Assembly: GCA_013359255.1 (NCBI GenBank)
Contig: JABWCF010000008.1
Coordinates: 62,001 to 126,000, forward strand
Direction: 5' to 3'
Source: Flavobacteriales bacterium
GTDB taxonomy: Bacteria > Bacteroidota > Bacteroidia > Flavobacteriales_E > Vicingaceae
Length of the DNA: 64,000 bases
Shown: positions 1 through 9,454 of the stretch, piece after piece
Layout: the number at the start of each line of letters is the position of its first letter
Numbering within the stretch: the stretch's first letter is position 1
Notes under the pieces: generated by a model
What the model was told of the DNA's origin: nothing
The model's database searches: none
Seen by the model: the letters and a program-made list of their open reading frames with translations, nothing else
Made by a program: the position numbers and the translations under genes

Positions 1-1
1 T

Positions 2-625
2 AAACTGTTCTTGGATTTAGCTTGGATATTTGAAAGACTTGCACATTCTTCATCAGTAGTTTATTATAAAGCAATTAATCACCCTGGAAGACTTGGAACA
101 TGGAATTTTTTATCAAAATTTATTTCCGAAGATTATTTGGTTTTAGATTTAGGTTGCAGTTCTGGTGATTTGACCAATATTATTTCAAAAAAGGTTAAAA
201 AAATTGATGGAATAGATCATGATATTACTTCGATTAATCATGCAAAAATGAAATATGCAGGAGGTAATATTTCGTTTATACATGATGATGCACTTCAATA
301 CTTACAAAATTTAAGCTTTAAGTACGATATGATAATTATGTCTCATGTTTTAGAGCATATAGATAATCCTAAGAATTTTATTAAGGGTTACACCCCATTT
401 ACTTCTTATTTTTACATAGAAGTACCTGATTTTGAAAAAACATATCATAATATTTACAGAAAAGATGTCGGATGTAAATTGATTCATACAGATGATGACC
501 ATGTAGCAGAATTTGATAGAGAAGAGATGGAAGAAATTTTTAATGAATTAAACCTTTCAATTATTGCTCAAGAACTTAGATTTGGTGTGATGAAATTTAT
601 ACTCAAAACAAATAACGAACAATAA
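2..625 (+). CDS. class I SAM-dependent methyltransferase (5' partial)
   Basis: Probable small-molecule or sugar methyltransferase of the class I Rossmann fold. The SAM-binding motif I VLDLGCSSGD and the downstream block MSHVLEHIDNP are visible, as in methyltransferases that modify glycan or lipid intermediates. The reading frame is open to the left edge (AAA CTG TTC before the first possible TTG at 11), so the true start probably lies outside the window; the visible part is about 207 residues. The next gene begins 6 nt after the stop and eight further glycan genes follow on the same strand, so a role in surface polysaccharide modification is inferred. The methyl acceptor cannot be read from the sequence. 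Confidence 0.8.
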   Translation, partial: KLFLDLAWIFERLAHSSSVVYYKAINHPGRLGTWNFLSKFISEDYLVLDLGCSSGDLTNIISKKVKKIDGIDHDITSINHAKMKYAGGNISFIHDDALQYLQNLSFKYDMIIMSHVLEHIDNPKNFIKGYTPFTSYFYIEVPDFEKTYHNIYRKDVGCKLIHTDDDHVAEFDREEMEEIFNELNLSIIAQELRFGVMKFILKTNNEQ

Positions 626-631
626 TTTCTT

Positions 632-1507
632 GTGAAAAATATTTTTAAATTCATATATCGTATCATTCCTTTCAAGCTTTCTATTTTCAAAATAATTAGA
701 ATGTTTAATCTACCAGAGTCAATATACAAACATCTGTATTTCAAAGATGTCTTTAAGGTTAAAATAAAAGGGGGAAATACTTTTTTAATCCATCATTATG
801 GATTTCAAGTAGAAAACGAAATATTTTGGTCAGGTTTATTTGGACGGTGGGAAAAGGATTCGTTGTTGTTATGGAATAAACTGTGTGAAAATTCAGATGT
901 TATTTTTGATATTGGTGCCAACACAGGAATTTACGCTTTAATTGCCAAAACAGCAAAAAAAAATAATAATGTATATGCATTTGATCCTGTTTGTAGAGTT
1001 TATAAAAAGTTAGTAAAGAACATAGCATTGAATCATTATGATATTAAAGCATATCCAATTGCATTATCTAACCAGAGCGGAAAGGCGATTATATACGACA
1101 CAGATACTGAACATACGTATTCTGTTACAGTAAATAAAAACCTAAACACTACAAAAAGTTTGGTTAAAGAGATCCCAATAGATACGCTTCGTTTAGATGA
1201 GTTTATAGTTTCCAATAACATTAAAAAAATAGACTTGATGAAAATTGATGTAGAAACTCATGAGCCTGAAGTATTAGAAGGTATGGGGAGATACTTAAAA
1301 GATTTCAAACCAACTCTTTTGATAGAAATACTAAATAACGAGATAGCTGTAAAGATAGAAAATCTTATTAAAGGGTTAGGTTATATATACTTTAATATAA
1401 ATGAACAAGGTGCAATTAAAAAGGTGGATTGCTTAACCAAAAGCGATTATCATAATTTTTTAATTTGTTCAACAGATGTAGCATATAGTTTAAATCTCGA
1501 AAATTGA
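632..1507 (+). CDS. FkbM family methyltransferase
   Basis: SAM-dependent O-methyltransferase of the FkbM type (291 aa), a family common in polysaccharide clusters, where members methylate sugar hydroxyls. Motif I FDIGANTGIYALIAKT lies at about residues 92-107 and the family signature DLMKIDVETHEPEVLEG at about 201-217. It starts at GTG (632), the only start that keeps the basic N-terminus (MKNIFKFIYRIIPFK). It ends inside the start of the next glycosyltransferase (TTGA overlap), suggesting translational coupling. The specific acceptor is unknown. Confidence 0.88.
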   Translation: MKNIFKFIYRIIPFKLSIFKIIRMFNLPESIYKHLYFKDVFKVKIKGGNTFLIHHYGFQVENEIFWSGLFGRWEKDSLLLWNKLCENSDVIFDIGANTGIYALIAKTAKKNNNVYAFDPVCRVYKKLVKNIALNHYDIKAYPIALSNQSGKAIIYDTDTEHTYSVTVNKNLNTTKSLVKEIPIDTLRLDEFIVSNNIKKIDLMKIDVETHEPEVLEGMGRYLKDFKPTLLIEILNNEIAVKIENLIKGLGYIYFNINEQGAIKKVDCLTKSDYHNFLICSTDVAYSLNLEN

Positions 1508-2646
1508 AAATAAAAGTTATTCAAATAATAGCTAACACGAATAAATCACTTGCTTTTGAAATAATAGCGAAAGGATTGATGGGAAATAATATAGAGTTAC
1601 ATTATATTTTACTTCAAAACGGGGAAACCGAGTTTTCTAAATATTTGGAATCTATTGGGGTAAAACATTACATCATTTCTATTAAAGGAAAGACAAATAT
1701 TATAAAAGCATTTTTCAATTTATTCTCTTTGTTAATAAGCATCAAGCCAGATATTGTGCACACCCACATGAGGGAAGCAAACTTAATAGGATTGTTGGTT
1801 GCAAAAATAGTATTCATTAAAAATAGAATTTATACTAGACACCATTCTACTTCAAATTGGGAATACCATCCAAAAGCTGTAAAATGGGATAAGTTTACTA
1901 ATTATTTATCAACGCACATTGTTTCCATTTCTCATAATGTTACAACTGTGTTAACCTTAAAAGAGGACGTAGTATCGGAAAAGATAACCTATATTCCGCA
2001 CGGAATAAATATTAATAATTTTAAAAATACAGACGAAAAAAGAATTATTAATTTAAAAAACAAATACAATATAAAAGCAAACTCCCATCCTATTATTGGA
2101 GTTATTTCAAGGTATATACATTTAAAGGGCTTGCAATATATAATACCTGCTTTTTCAGATATAAAAAAAAAATACCCCGAAGCATTCTTTGTTTTTGCAA
2201 ATGCTTTTGGTAACGACTCAGCTCATATAAAAAATATGTTATCTCAACATTTAAATCAAGAAGATTACGTTGAGATAACTTTTGAAAATGATTTATATTC
2301 TCTTTACGGAATGTTTGATTTTTTTGTTCATGCTCCAATTAACAAAGAGATAGAGGCTTTTGGACAAACTTATATTGAATCGTTAGCTGCTGGAGTTCCC
2401 TCTGTTTTTACTTTGTCAGGTATAGCAAACGAGATAATTGTAAACGAATATAATGCTCTTGTGGTAAACTACCAATCATCATCTGAGATATTAGAATCTC
2501 TACAAAGATTGATAACTGATGACAAGTTAAGAAAAAAAATTATAGAAAATGGTTTACAGACCTCGCAATATTTTTCTGATAAATCATATATTGAGAATCA
2601 TTTAAATTTGTATAAAAATATATGTCTTCCGAAAGACAAGAAATAA
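1504..2646 (+). CDS. glycosyltransferase family 4 protein
   Basis: GT-B glycosyltransferase of 380 aa, probably retaining and nucleotide-sugar dependent. The N-terminal domain carries PDIVHTHMREANLIG (about 82-96). The hinge region has YIPHGINI (163-170). The C-terminal donor-binding domain begins with IIGVISRYIHLKGLQ (197-211) and has the E-x7-E type block EAFGQTYIESLAAGVPS (284-300). The start is TTG at 1504, overlapping the FkbM stop by 4 nt. Its own 3' end overlaps the next methyltransferase by 25 nt. Donor and acceptor sugars cannot be deduced. It probably acts at the cytoplasmic membrane during assembly of an O-antigen or exopolysaccharide repeat. Confidence 0.88.
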   Translation: MKIKVIQIIANTNKSLAFEIIAKGLMGNNIELHYILLQNGETEFSKYLESIGVKHYIISIKGKTNIIKAFFNLFSLLISIKPDIVHTHMREANLIGLLVAKIVFIKNRIYTRHHSTSNWEYHPKAVKWDKFTNYLSTHIVSISHNVTTVLTLKEDVVSEKITYIPHGININNFKNTDEKRIINLKNKYNIKANSHPIIGVISRYIHLKGLQYIIPAFSDIKKKYPEAFFVFANAFGNDSAHIKNMLSQHLNQEDYVEITFENDLYSLYGMFDFFVHAPINKEIEAFGQTYIESLAAGVPSVFTLSGIANEIIVNEYNALVVNYQSSSEILESLQRLITDDKLRKKIIENGLQTSQYFSDKSYIENHLNLYKNICLPKDKK

Positions 2647-3362
2647 ATGTTGTGAGTCCTTGGTGGGGAGAACATGTTCATAGATATTATGAGGTGTTAA
2701 AGTACATTAAAGGAAATGAAGTAGTTTTAGATATTGCCTGCGGAACTGGATTTGGTTCTTATCTACTCTCAAAAGCTACTAAATCAGAAGTGATTGGTGG
2801 AGATTTGTCTCATGAGGCAATTGGTTTATGTAACTCAAAATGGAAAAATTCCAATTTGTATTTTCAAAATATTGATGGAGCTAATCTTTCTTTTGCAGAC
2901 AATTATTTTGATGTAGTGGTTTCTTTTGAAACAATTGAACACACTGCTGAATTTAATAAAATGATTTCAGAATTTAAGCGTGTTTTAAAACCCAATGGGT
3001 TTGTTTTTTTATCAACGCCTAATTTTATTGTTAATAGCCCCACTGGTAGAGTTACAAATCCCTTTCATACACAAGAATGGGCTTATGAAGAGTTTGTAGA
3101 AATACTTCATTCGCATTTTAATGTTTTTTGTTTGTATGGCCAAAAGTATGATAGATATGGATTAAATAAACCAATGGGATATTATGTTGAAAAATTACTT
3201 TATAAAAGAGGACTAAGGAAAATACCAATTAACATTCAAGATGGTATAATGAAACTGTTTGGACAACCATCAATTTATCCATTACATTCTGAATTTATTT
3301 TAGTGAACGAATCCGAAGAAATTAAAAAATGTAAAACTTTCTTTGCTATATGTCAGAAATAG
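2622..3362 (+). CDS. class I SAM-dependent methyltransferase
   Basis: Methyltransferase of 246 aa with a standard Methyltransf_11 core: VVLDIACGTGFGSYLLSK (about 34-51), FDVVVSFETIEH (96-107) and VLKPNGFVFLSTPN (121-134). The ATG at 2622 lies within the preceding glycosyltransferase gene (25-nt overlap), and the gene overlaps the following GT2 gene by 13 nt, so translation is probably coupled. Cluster position suggests methylation of a glycan or its lipid-linked intermediate, but the substrate is not visible. A different role, such as quinone-type methylation, is unlikely given the neighbours. Confidence 0.87.
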   Translation: MSSERQEINVVSPWWGEHVHRYYEVLKYIKGNEVVLDIACGTGFGSYLLSKATKSEVIGGDLSHEAIGLCNSKWKNSNLYFQNIDGANLSFADNYFDVVVSFETIEHTAEFNKMISEFKRVLKPNGFVFLSTPNFIVNSPTGRVTNPFHTQEWAYEEFVEILHSHFNVFCLYGQKYDRYGLNKPMGYYVEKLLYKRGLRKIPINIQDGIMKLFGQPSIYPLHSEFILVNESEEIKKCKTFFAICQK

Positions 3363-4231
3363 ATTTTCCATTAGTTTCAATAGTTATACCTTGTTACAAT
3401 GCTGAAAAGTTTATAGGGGAAACAATAAAATCAATTCTTAGTCAATCATATAAAAATATTGAAGTTATCATTGTTAATGACGGTTCTACAGATGATTCAA
3501 TAAAAATTATAAAGAATTCTGAGGCAGAAAACATAAAAATTATCGAACAAAAAAATAGTGGAGTTTCTATAGCTAGAAATGTAGGTATGCAAGCATCTAT
3601 AGGGGAATTCATCATTTTTTTCGATGCAGACGATAGAATGTCTCCTGAATTTATTGAAAAAAGAATGAAAATATTTTACAATCATAGCTCTATTGATTAC
3701 GTATGCGGATTTATTCATTCTTTCGAAAAAGAAGGAGAATTTTTAACCCAACATATTAAAGGTGCTTCTGAAAACACAGAATTTGATGTTTTATTGTATA
3801 ATCCCGATATTGCAACCTGCCCTTCTAATTATTTAATTAAAAAGAAATCTCTTGTTTTAAATAAAATAAATTTTAATCCTTTGTTGGAAAGTTCTGCAGA
3901 TAGATTTTTTTTGTTGGAAATGGCTAAATATAATTTAAAAGGAGAAATGCTTACATCAGGTGGAGAATTATACTATCGTATTCACCCTAATAGCATGTCT
4001 CATAAACTATCAAATCGATTAGTTTCTGATACAGAAAAGTATTATTCAGAACTATTAAAACACAATATTATTCCAGATAAGCTAAGGCGGAAAGCTTTGT
4101 CGAAGGGATATTATATTATAAGTGGCTCTTATTTTAAATTAAAAAATATCAAATCCATAATCTATGCTTTACTATCAATTTACTATTCGCCCAAGTTGTT
4201 TTTAAGAAATATTTTAGATTCAATTAATTAA
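3350..4231 (+). CDS. glycosyltransferase family 2 protein
   Basis: GT-A fold inverting glycosyltransferase of 293 aa. The N-terminus has VSIVIPCYNAEKFIGETI (about 9-26) and VIIVNDGSTDDS (39-50). The metal and nucleotide-binding DxD-type motif is FFDADDRM (90-97). Conserved ARNVGMQAS (75-83) is also present. No membrane-spanning segment is seen, so it is probably a peripheral cytoplasmic enzyme adding one sugar to a lipid-linked glycan. It overlaps the upstream methyltransferase by 13 nt and lies 7 nt before asnB. Confidence 0.9.
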   Translation: MSEIDFPLVSIVIPCYNAEKFIGETIKSILSQSYKNIEVIIVNDGSTDDSIKIIKNSEAENIKIIEQKNSGVSIARNVGMQASIGEFIIFFDADDRMSPEFIEKRMKIFYNHSSIDYVCGFIHSFEKEGEFLTQHIKGASENTEFDVLLYNPDIATCPSNYLIKKKSLVLNKINFNPLLESSADRFFLLEMAKYNLKGEMLTSGGELYYRIHPNSMSHKLSNRLVSDTEKYYSELLKHNIIPDKLRRKALSKGYYIISGSYFKLKNIKSIIYALLSIYYSPKLFLRNILDSIN

Positions 4232-4238
4232 TTAAACC

Positions 4239-6110
4239 ATGTGTGGCATAGCCGGAATATATTCTAAAACTCAACCATTTTCTGAATCAGAAATAAGAGG
4301 AATGATTTCTGTTTTGAAACATCGAGGACCAGATGCGGACGGTATTTTTATAAGTGAAAATTGTGCGTTAGGTCATAAACGATTAAGTATTTTAGATTTA
4401 TCCGACAATGCAAATCAACCCATGACATCTCATAATAGCCGGTTTGTGATGGTGTATAATGGCGAAGTATATAATTATCGTGAAATTGCGGCTGAACTAA
4501 AACAATCGTTTCAATGTGAATTTAAAACATCTTCCGATACGGAAGTAATTTTGGAGGCGTTTGTAAACTACGGTGTCGGTTTTGTTGATAAACTAAACGG
4601 CATGTTTGCTATTGCCATTTTTGATAAACAAACCAAGGAACTTTTTTTATTCAGAGACAGATTAGGAATTAAACCATTGTATTATGCTTCTATTGAAGGC
4701 ACCATTTATTTTGCTTCAGAGTTAAAAGCCATAAAAAAAGGGGTTGGTAATAAATTAAAATTGAATTACGAAGCCATAGAATCTTTTTTACATGTAGGCT
4801 TTATATCCGCACCGTTTAGTATTTATAAAGAAGTTTCAAAATTGGAATCTGGGCATTACATAAAAATAAACACACAAGGAGTTGAAAAGCACAAGTACTG
4901 GTCATCATTTGATGTTATTACAGAAGGTACAATGACGAATGAGAAAGAGGCTTTGGTAAAATTTAGTGATTTACTTTCTAGTTCTGTTCAATATCAACTC
5001 AAAAGTGATGTGCCCTTTGGTGTGTTTTTATCCGGTGGCATCGACTCCAGTTTAATAACAGCTCAAGCGGCTGCTATATCAAGTGTTTCAGTAAATACTT
5101 TTTCGATTGGTTTTAAAGAAAATAGGTTTAACGAATCTATTTATGCCGAGCAGGTAGCAAAATATTTAAAAACAAATCATCATGAGTTTATTGTATCACA
5201 AAATGATGCGATTGAACTGATAGATGAATTAATGAACGTGTATGATGAACCTTTTGCAGACTCTTCGGCAATTCCCACCATGTTGGTTTCTAAGTTAGCA
5301 AGAAAACATGTTACGGTCTGTTTGTCGGGCGAAGGAGGCGATGAACTATTTTTAGGTTATGGAGCCTATCAATGGGCTAATAGATTGAATAATCCAATCG
5401 TTAGAAATTTTAAAAAACCCATTGCGTTTTTACTTGAAAATTCCGGAACTCGTTTTCAAAGACATGCGAGTTATTTCAAAAACAAGAACCAACAACTTCA
5501 GTATAGTCATATCCTTTCGCAAGAGCAATATTTTTTCTCATCTAGAGAAATTCAACAACTTTTCACTCCTTATGCCTTAGAGAAGATACCGAAGCAGCAG
5601 CTCTTATTTGTTGGCTTTAACGAAAAAATAAATCGGTTGCCCCGTACTTTAAACGACATGGAAAAACAAGCCATGTTCGATGTTAATTTTTATTTGCAAG
5701 AGGATTTGCTTACTAAGGTGGATAGAGCAAGCATGAAATATTCATTAGAAACACGGGTTCCTTTCTTAGACCATCGAATTGTAGAGTTTGCTCTAAACCT
5801 TTCTCCCAATTTGAAATACAAAAACGGAACTACCAAATATTTATTAAAGGAAATACTTTTCCAATATCTTCCAAAATCCTATTTCAACAGGTCCAAGCAG
5901 GGGTTTGCCATTCCTTTATCTAGCTGGTTGAAAACGGATTTATGTTTTTTAATAACGGATTATTTGAACGAATCGATTATTAATAAACTGGGTGTGGTTA
6001 AATACAGCGAAGTGGAACAATTAAAAAAACGATATTTATTGGGAGAAGATTATTTGTATAACAGAATCTGGATGTTGATAGTTTTGCATAAATTTTTAGA
6101 GAAAAATTAA
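4239..6110 (+). CDS. asnB: asparagine synthase (glutamine-hydrolyzing), AsnB type
   Basis: Glutamine-dependent amidotransferase of 623 aa. The mature N-terminal Cys follows the initiator Met (MCGIAGIYS), which is the class II glutaminase nucleophile. The glutaminase domain covers roughly 1-200 (HRGPDADG, YNGEVYNY). The synthetase domain has the ATP pyrophosphatase loop SGGIDS (265-270) and SGEGGDELFLGY further on. The family makes asparagine from aspartate, but copies inside polysaccharide clusters are often used to amidate uronic-acid sugars. Its position between glycosyltransferases makes that second role a reasonable inference, not something the sequence proves. The start matches the obligatory MC. 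Confidence 0.93.
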   Translation: MCGIAGIYSKTQPFSESEIRGMISVLKHRGPDADGIFISENCALGHKRLSILDLSDNANQPMTSHNSRFVMVYNGEVYNYREIAAELKQSFQCEFKTSSDTEVILEAFVNYGVGFVDKLNGMFAIAIFDKQTKELFLFRDRLGIKPLYYASIEGTIYFASELKAIKKGVGNKLKLNYEAIESFLHVGFISAPFSIYKEVSKLESGHYIKINTQGVEKHKYWSSFDVITEGTMTNEKEALVKFSDLLSSSVQYQLKSDVPFGVFLSGGIDSSLITAQAAAISSVSVNTFSIGFKENRFNESIYAEQVAKYLKTNHHEFIVSQNDAIELIDELMNVYDEPFADSSAIPTMLVSKLARKHVTVCLSGEGGDELFLGYGAYQWANRLNNPIVRNFKKPIAFLLENSGTRFQRHASYFKNKNQQLQYSHILSQEQYFFSSREIQQLFTPYALEKIPKQQLLFVGFNEKINRLPRTLNDMEKQAMFDVNFYLQEDLLTKVDRASMKYSLETRVPFLDHRIVEFALNLSPNLKYKNGTTKYLLKEILFQYLPKSYFNRSKQGFAIPLSSWLKTDLCFLITDYLNESIINKLGVVKYSEVEQLKKRYLLGEDYLYNRIWMLIVLHKFLEKN

Positions 6111-6195
6111 ACAAAAAATAAAAATAACTACACTATTTTATAAAGTTGAAGTGTTAATTAATAATACATCTGAGTATTTTTAGTAAAAGATAATA

Positions 6196-7422
6196 ATGAA
6201 TAAAAAACAAGTTTTATATCTCTCTTATGATGGTATGACGGATCCCTTAGGGCAAAGCCAGGTTTTACCTTATCTTATTGGATTGTCAAAACATGGTTAT
6301 TCATTTACACTTATTTCATGTGAAAAAAAAGAAAGGTTTTATCAAAACAAAGCGGCTATTGAACAAATCTGTAGTGATAATAATATTGACTGGCAACCTA
6401 TTTTTTATTCTAAAAAACCGCCCATTTTATCAACCGTTTGGGATGTGTATCAAATTAATAGAAAGGCAAAAAATCTTCATAAAAAAAAACAATTTCAACT
6501 TGTTCATTGTAGGAGTTACATTCCATCACTTATTGGTTTAGGGTTAAAAAAAATATATAATGTTAAATTTATATTTGACATGCGTGGATTTTGGGCGGAT
6601 GAACGTGTTGATGGTGGACTTTGGAATTTGAATCATCCATTGTTTAAGATGGTTTATAATTTTTTTAAAACAAAAGAAAAAGAGTTTTTAACCCATGCCG
6701 ACAAAGTCATTTCTTTAACTCAAAGTGGGAAACAAGAAATGTTAATGTGGAAGGTAAATGGATTAAGTGCTGAAAAAATAGAAGTTATTCCCTGTGCAGC
6801 AGATTATGACTTATTTGAGTTGATAAATCAAGAAAAAAGAACACAAGCAAAATTAAAACATGGATTACATTTCACACAATTTGTATTGGGATATGTTGGC
6901 TCTTTAGGTACTTGGTATTTAGTTGACGAAATGTTGCTTTTTTTCAGTGTGTTGAAACGAAAATATACAGATGCAAAGTTTTTATTTATAACACCAGACG
7001 ATAAAGAACAATTGATTTCATTAGGAAAAAAATACCAATTAGATGCAGACGATTTTATTGTAAAATTTTCTGCACGAAAAGATATACCTTCTATAGCACA
7101 TGCATTTGATTTTAGTATTTTTTTTATAGAAACCTCTTATTCTAAAAAATCAAGTTCACCAACCAAAATGGGGGAATTATTGGCAATGGGAATACCCTTA
7201 ATTTGTAACAGCAATGTGGGCGATGTGGAAGAAATTATGACAAAAACAAAAGCAGGATTTTGTTTAAATACATTAATTGATTCTAAATTTGTTGAGGTCG
7301 TAGAACAACTTTCCGATTGGAATGTAAGTACTCCATTAGAAAGAAGAGAGGCTTCCAAACAGTATTATGATTTAAAATTAGGTGTAAAATCTTATCTGGC
7401 AGTTTATCGTCAACTATTATAA
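6196..7422 (+). CDS. glycosyltransferase family 4 protein
   Basis: GT-B glycosyltransferase of 408 aa. The N-terminus contains YDGMTDPLGQSQVLPYL (11-27), LVHCRSYIPSLIG (102-114) and FIFDMRGFWADERVDGG (125-141), a set seen in GT4 enzymes of surface-glycan clusters. The C-terminal domain has GYVGSLGTWY and SSSPTKMGELLAMGIP (about 319-334), the donor-phosphate and hexose contacts. It is separated from asnB by 85 nt, the largest gap in the cluster. No clear promoter motif was found in that gap. Substrate unknown. Confidence 0.88.
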   Translation: MNKKQVLYLSYDGMTDPLGQSQVLPYLIGLSKHGYSFTLISCEKKERFYQNKAAIEQICSDNNIDWQPIFYSKKPPILSTVWDVYQINRKAKNLHKKKQFQLVHCRSYIPSLIGLGLKKIYNVKFIFDMRGFWADERVDGGLWNLNHPLFKMVYNFFKTKEKEFLTHADKVISLTQSGKQEMLMWKVNGLSAEKIEVIPCAADYDLFELINQEKRTQAKLKHGLHFTQFVLGYVGSLGTWYLVDEMLLFFSVLKRKYTDAKFLFITPDDKEQLISLGKKYQLDADDFIVKFSARKDIPSIAHAFDFSIFFIETSYSKKSSSPTKMGELLAMGIPLICNSNVGDVEEIMTKTKAGFCLNTLIDSKFVEVVEQLSDWNVSTPLERREASKQYYDLKLGVKSYLAVYRQLL

Positions 7423-7434
7423 AATATTCATTTC

Positions 7435-8352
7435 ATGGAATTTCTCGAATATAATCAATTACCACAACAACAAATTCCGATAAACGAAACCTCCTCTATA
7501 GCTTCTTTTATTATTGATAATGATAATAATATCGATGAAAAAACAATACAATCTTTTGGTGACGAATGGACGAAATTTAATTCATTTACCAAAGAAGAAA
7601 TTTGTATTGCAGGAAGCCAATATTTTGACATTGTTAAGCAGGAACATTTGAATAAAAATACCAATGTGTTAGATTTAGGATGTGGGAGTGGAAGGTGGAC
7701 CAAATTTATTGCAAGTCGAGTAAAATTAGTTGAGGCAATAGATCCAAGTGATGCGGTATTATCTGCATTTAACTTAAATCAGAACGAAAAAAATGTGAGA
7801 GTTACTCGTGCAAGCGTTGCAAATATACCTTTTGCTGATGAAAGCTTTGATTTTGTGGTTTGTTTGGGCGTTTTGCACCATATACCGGACACAAAAAAAG
7901 CATTATTGAATTTGGTGAAAAAAATGAAGATGGGCGGTTATGTTTTACTTTATATCTATTATAATTTAGATAACAGAGGAGTTTTATATAAATGGTTATA
8001 TAAAGGTTCCGTTTACCCTCGGATATTTATCTCAAAAATGCCTAAAAACACTAAAAAATTAATATGCGACTTAATTGCAGTATTCATTTATTTACCACTT
8101 ATTTGTATTGCGAAATCGATAAAATTTATTTTTCCAACAACAAAAATTTATAAGAAGTGGCCATTATCTTATTATATAGGTAAATCATTTAATATAATAA
8201 GAAATGATGCTTTAGATAGATTTGGAACACCTCTTGAACAACGATTTTCTAAAAATGAAATAGCAAATATGATGAAAAATTGTGGCTTGTCTGAAATCAA
8301 ATTCTCCGAGAATGCACCGTTTTGGCATGTACTGGGTAAAAGAGTAATATAA
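7435..8352 (+). CDS. class I SAM-dependent methyltransferase
   Basis: Methyltransferase of 305 aa with motif I NVLDLGCGSGRWTKFIAS (about 78-95), FDFVVCLGVLHHIPDTK (139-155) and a post-motif MGGYVLLYIYYN. The C-terminal third is hydrophobic and basic (PLICIAKSIKFIF), suggesting membrane association or a lipid-linked substrate. It starts 12 nt after the preceding glycosyltransferase and ends 4 nt before the next. It is probably part of the glycan operon; the acceptor is unknown. Confidence 0.86.
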   Translation: MEFLEYNQLPQQQIPINETSSIASFIIDNDNNIDEKTIQSFGDEWTKFNSFTKEEICIAGSQYFDIVKQEHLNKNTNVLDLGCGSGRWTKFIASRVKLVEAIDPSDAVLSAFNLNQNEKNVRVTRASVANIPFADESFDFVVCLGVLHHIPDTKKALLNLVKKMKMGGYVLLYIYYNLDNRGVLYKWLYKGSVYPRIFISKMPKNTKKLICDLIAVFIYLPLICIAKSIKFIFPTTKIYKKWPLSYYIGKSFNIIRNDALDRFGTPLEQRFSKNEIANMMKNCGLSEIKFSENAPFWHVLGKRVI

Positions 8353-8356
8353 TTCA

Positions 8357-9454
8357 ATGATGAAAAAAGTATTAATAATTACAAATCATAGAAAAAATAG
8401 ATCACCGGGACAGAGATTTAGATTTGAGCAATACTTAGATTTTTTAACATCTAATCATATAAAGTTTGAATGGGACATATTGTTGTCGAAAGAAGATGAT
8501 TTGATTTTTTATTCAGATAAAAGTATTGCTAAAATTTTATTATTAATAAAAATATTTTTCAAAAGATTAAATACTCTTAGAAAAGTAAAAAATTATGATG
8601 CTATTTTCATTTTTAGAGAAGCATTTGTTGTGGGTGGAGCATTTTTTGAAAGATGGATAAGTAAAAGAAATTCTAATATTATATTTGATTTTGACGATGC
8701 GATTTGGCTTAAGAATATTTCGAATCAGAATAAAAAATACGAATGGTTAAAAAAAACTAAAAAAACAAATGAAATTATCAAGATTTCAAAAGTAATTATT
8801 ACAGGAAATAGTTACTTGGCAGATTATGCTAGAAAATTTAATTCAAATATTCACATAATCCCCACTACAATTGATACTTCCTACCATTTACCCTGCTCAA
8901 ACAGAATAAATGATATAATAACAATAGGTTGGACAGGCTCATCTACAACATTGCCTTATTTTGAAGAGATTTTGCCCGAATTGGAGAAATTAAAACGAAG
9001 ATTTGGTAATAGAATTTGTTTCAGAATTATTGTTGATGTAAATAAGTATTATCCTACCCTTGATACCCATACAACATTTTGGTCTATGAATACCGAGATT
9101 GAAGATTTGCAAAAAATAGATATAGGATTAATGCCTTTGCCACATACAGAATGGGCTAAAGGGAAATGTGGTTTAAAAGGATTACAATTTATGGCACTAG
9201 AAATACCAACTATAATGTCGGCAGTGGGTGTAAATATGGAGATTATAAAAGATGGACAAAATGGATTTCTCGCATCATCAAAAATTGAATGGATTGAAAA
9301 GCTCACATATTTAATTGAATCGAGAGACTTGCGTTATAAAATTGGCCAAGCAGGAAGATTAATGGTTCTTGAAAAATATTCTGTAGAAGTAAATAAAGAA
9401 AAATATTTATCTATTTTTAATTCGCTTCTCTCCCAAAGAAATACAATAAACTAA
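8357..9454 (+). CDS. glycosyltransferase (GT4-like)
   Basis: Glycosyltransferase-like protein of 365 aa. The N-terminus has RSPGQRFRFEQYLDFL (15-30), typical of a GT4 subgroup in polysaccharide clusters. The C-terminal half has IGWTGSSTTLPYFEEILPE and the donor-binding stretch IDIGLMPLPHTEWAKGKCGL (from about 254). ATG codons at 8357 and 8360 are both possible. The last 48 nt overlap the end of the convergent membrane-protein gene. It is the last gene of the plus-strand glycan cluster. Sugar specificity is unknown. Confidence 0.83.
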   Translation: MMKKVLIITNHRKNRSPGQRFRFEQYLDFLTSNHIKFEWDILLSKEDDLIFYSDKSIAKILLLIKIFFKRLNTLRKVKNYDAIFIFREAFVVGGAFFERWISKRNSNIIFDFDDAIWLKNISNQNKKYEWLKKTKKTNEIIKISKVIITGNSYLADYARKFNSNIHIIPTTIDTSYHLPCSNRINDIITIGWTGSSTTLPYFEEILPELEKLKRRFGNRICFRIIVDVNKYYPTLDTHTTFWSMNTEIEDLQKIDIGLMPLPHTEWAKGKCGLKGLQFMALEIPTIMSAVGVNMEIIKDGQNGFLASSKIEWIEKLTYLIESRDLRYKIGQAGRLMVLEKYSVEVNKEKYLSIFNSLLSQRNTIN

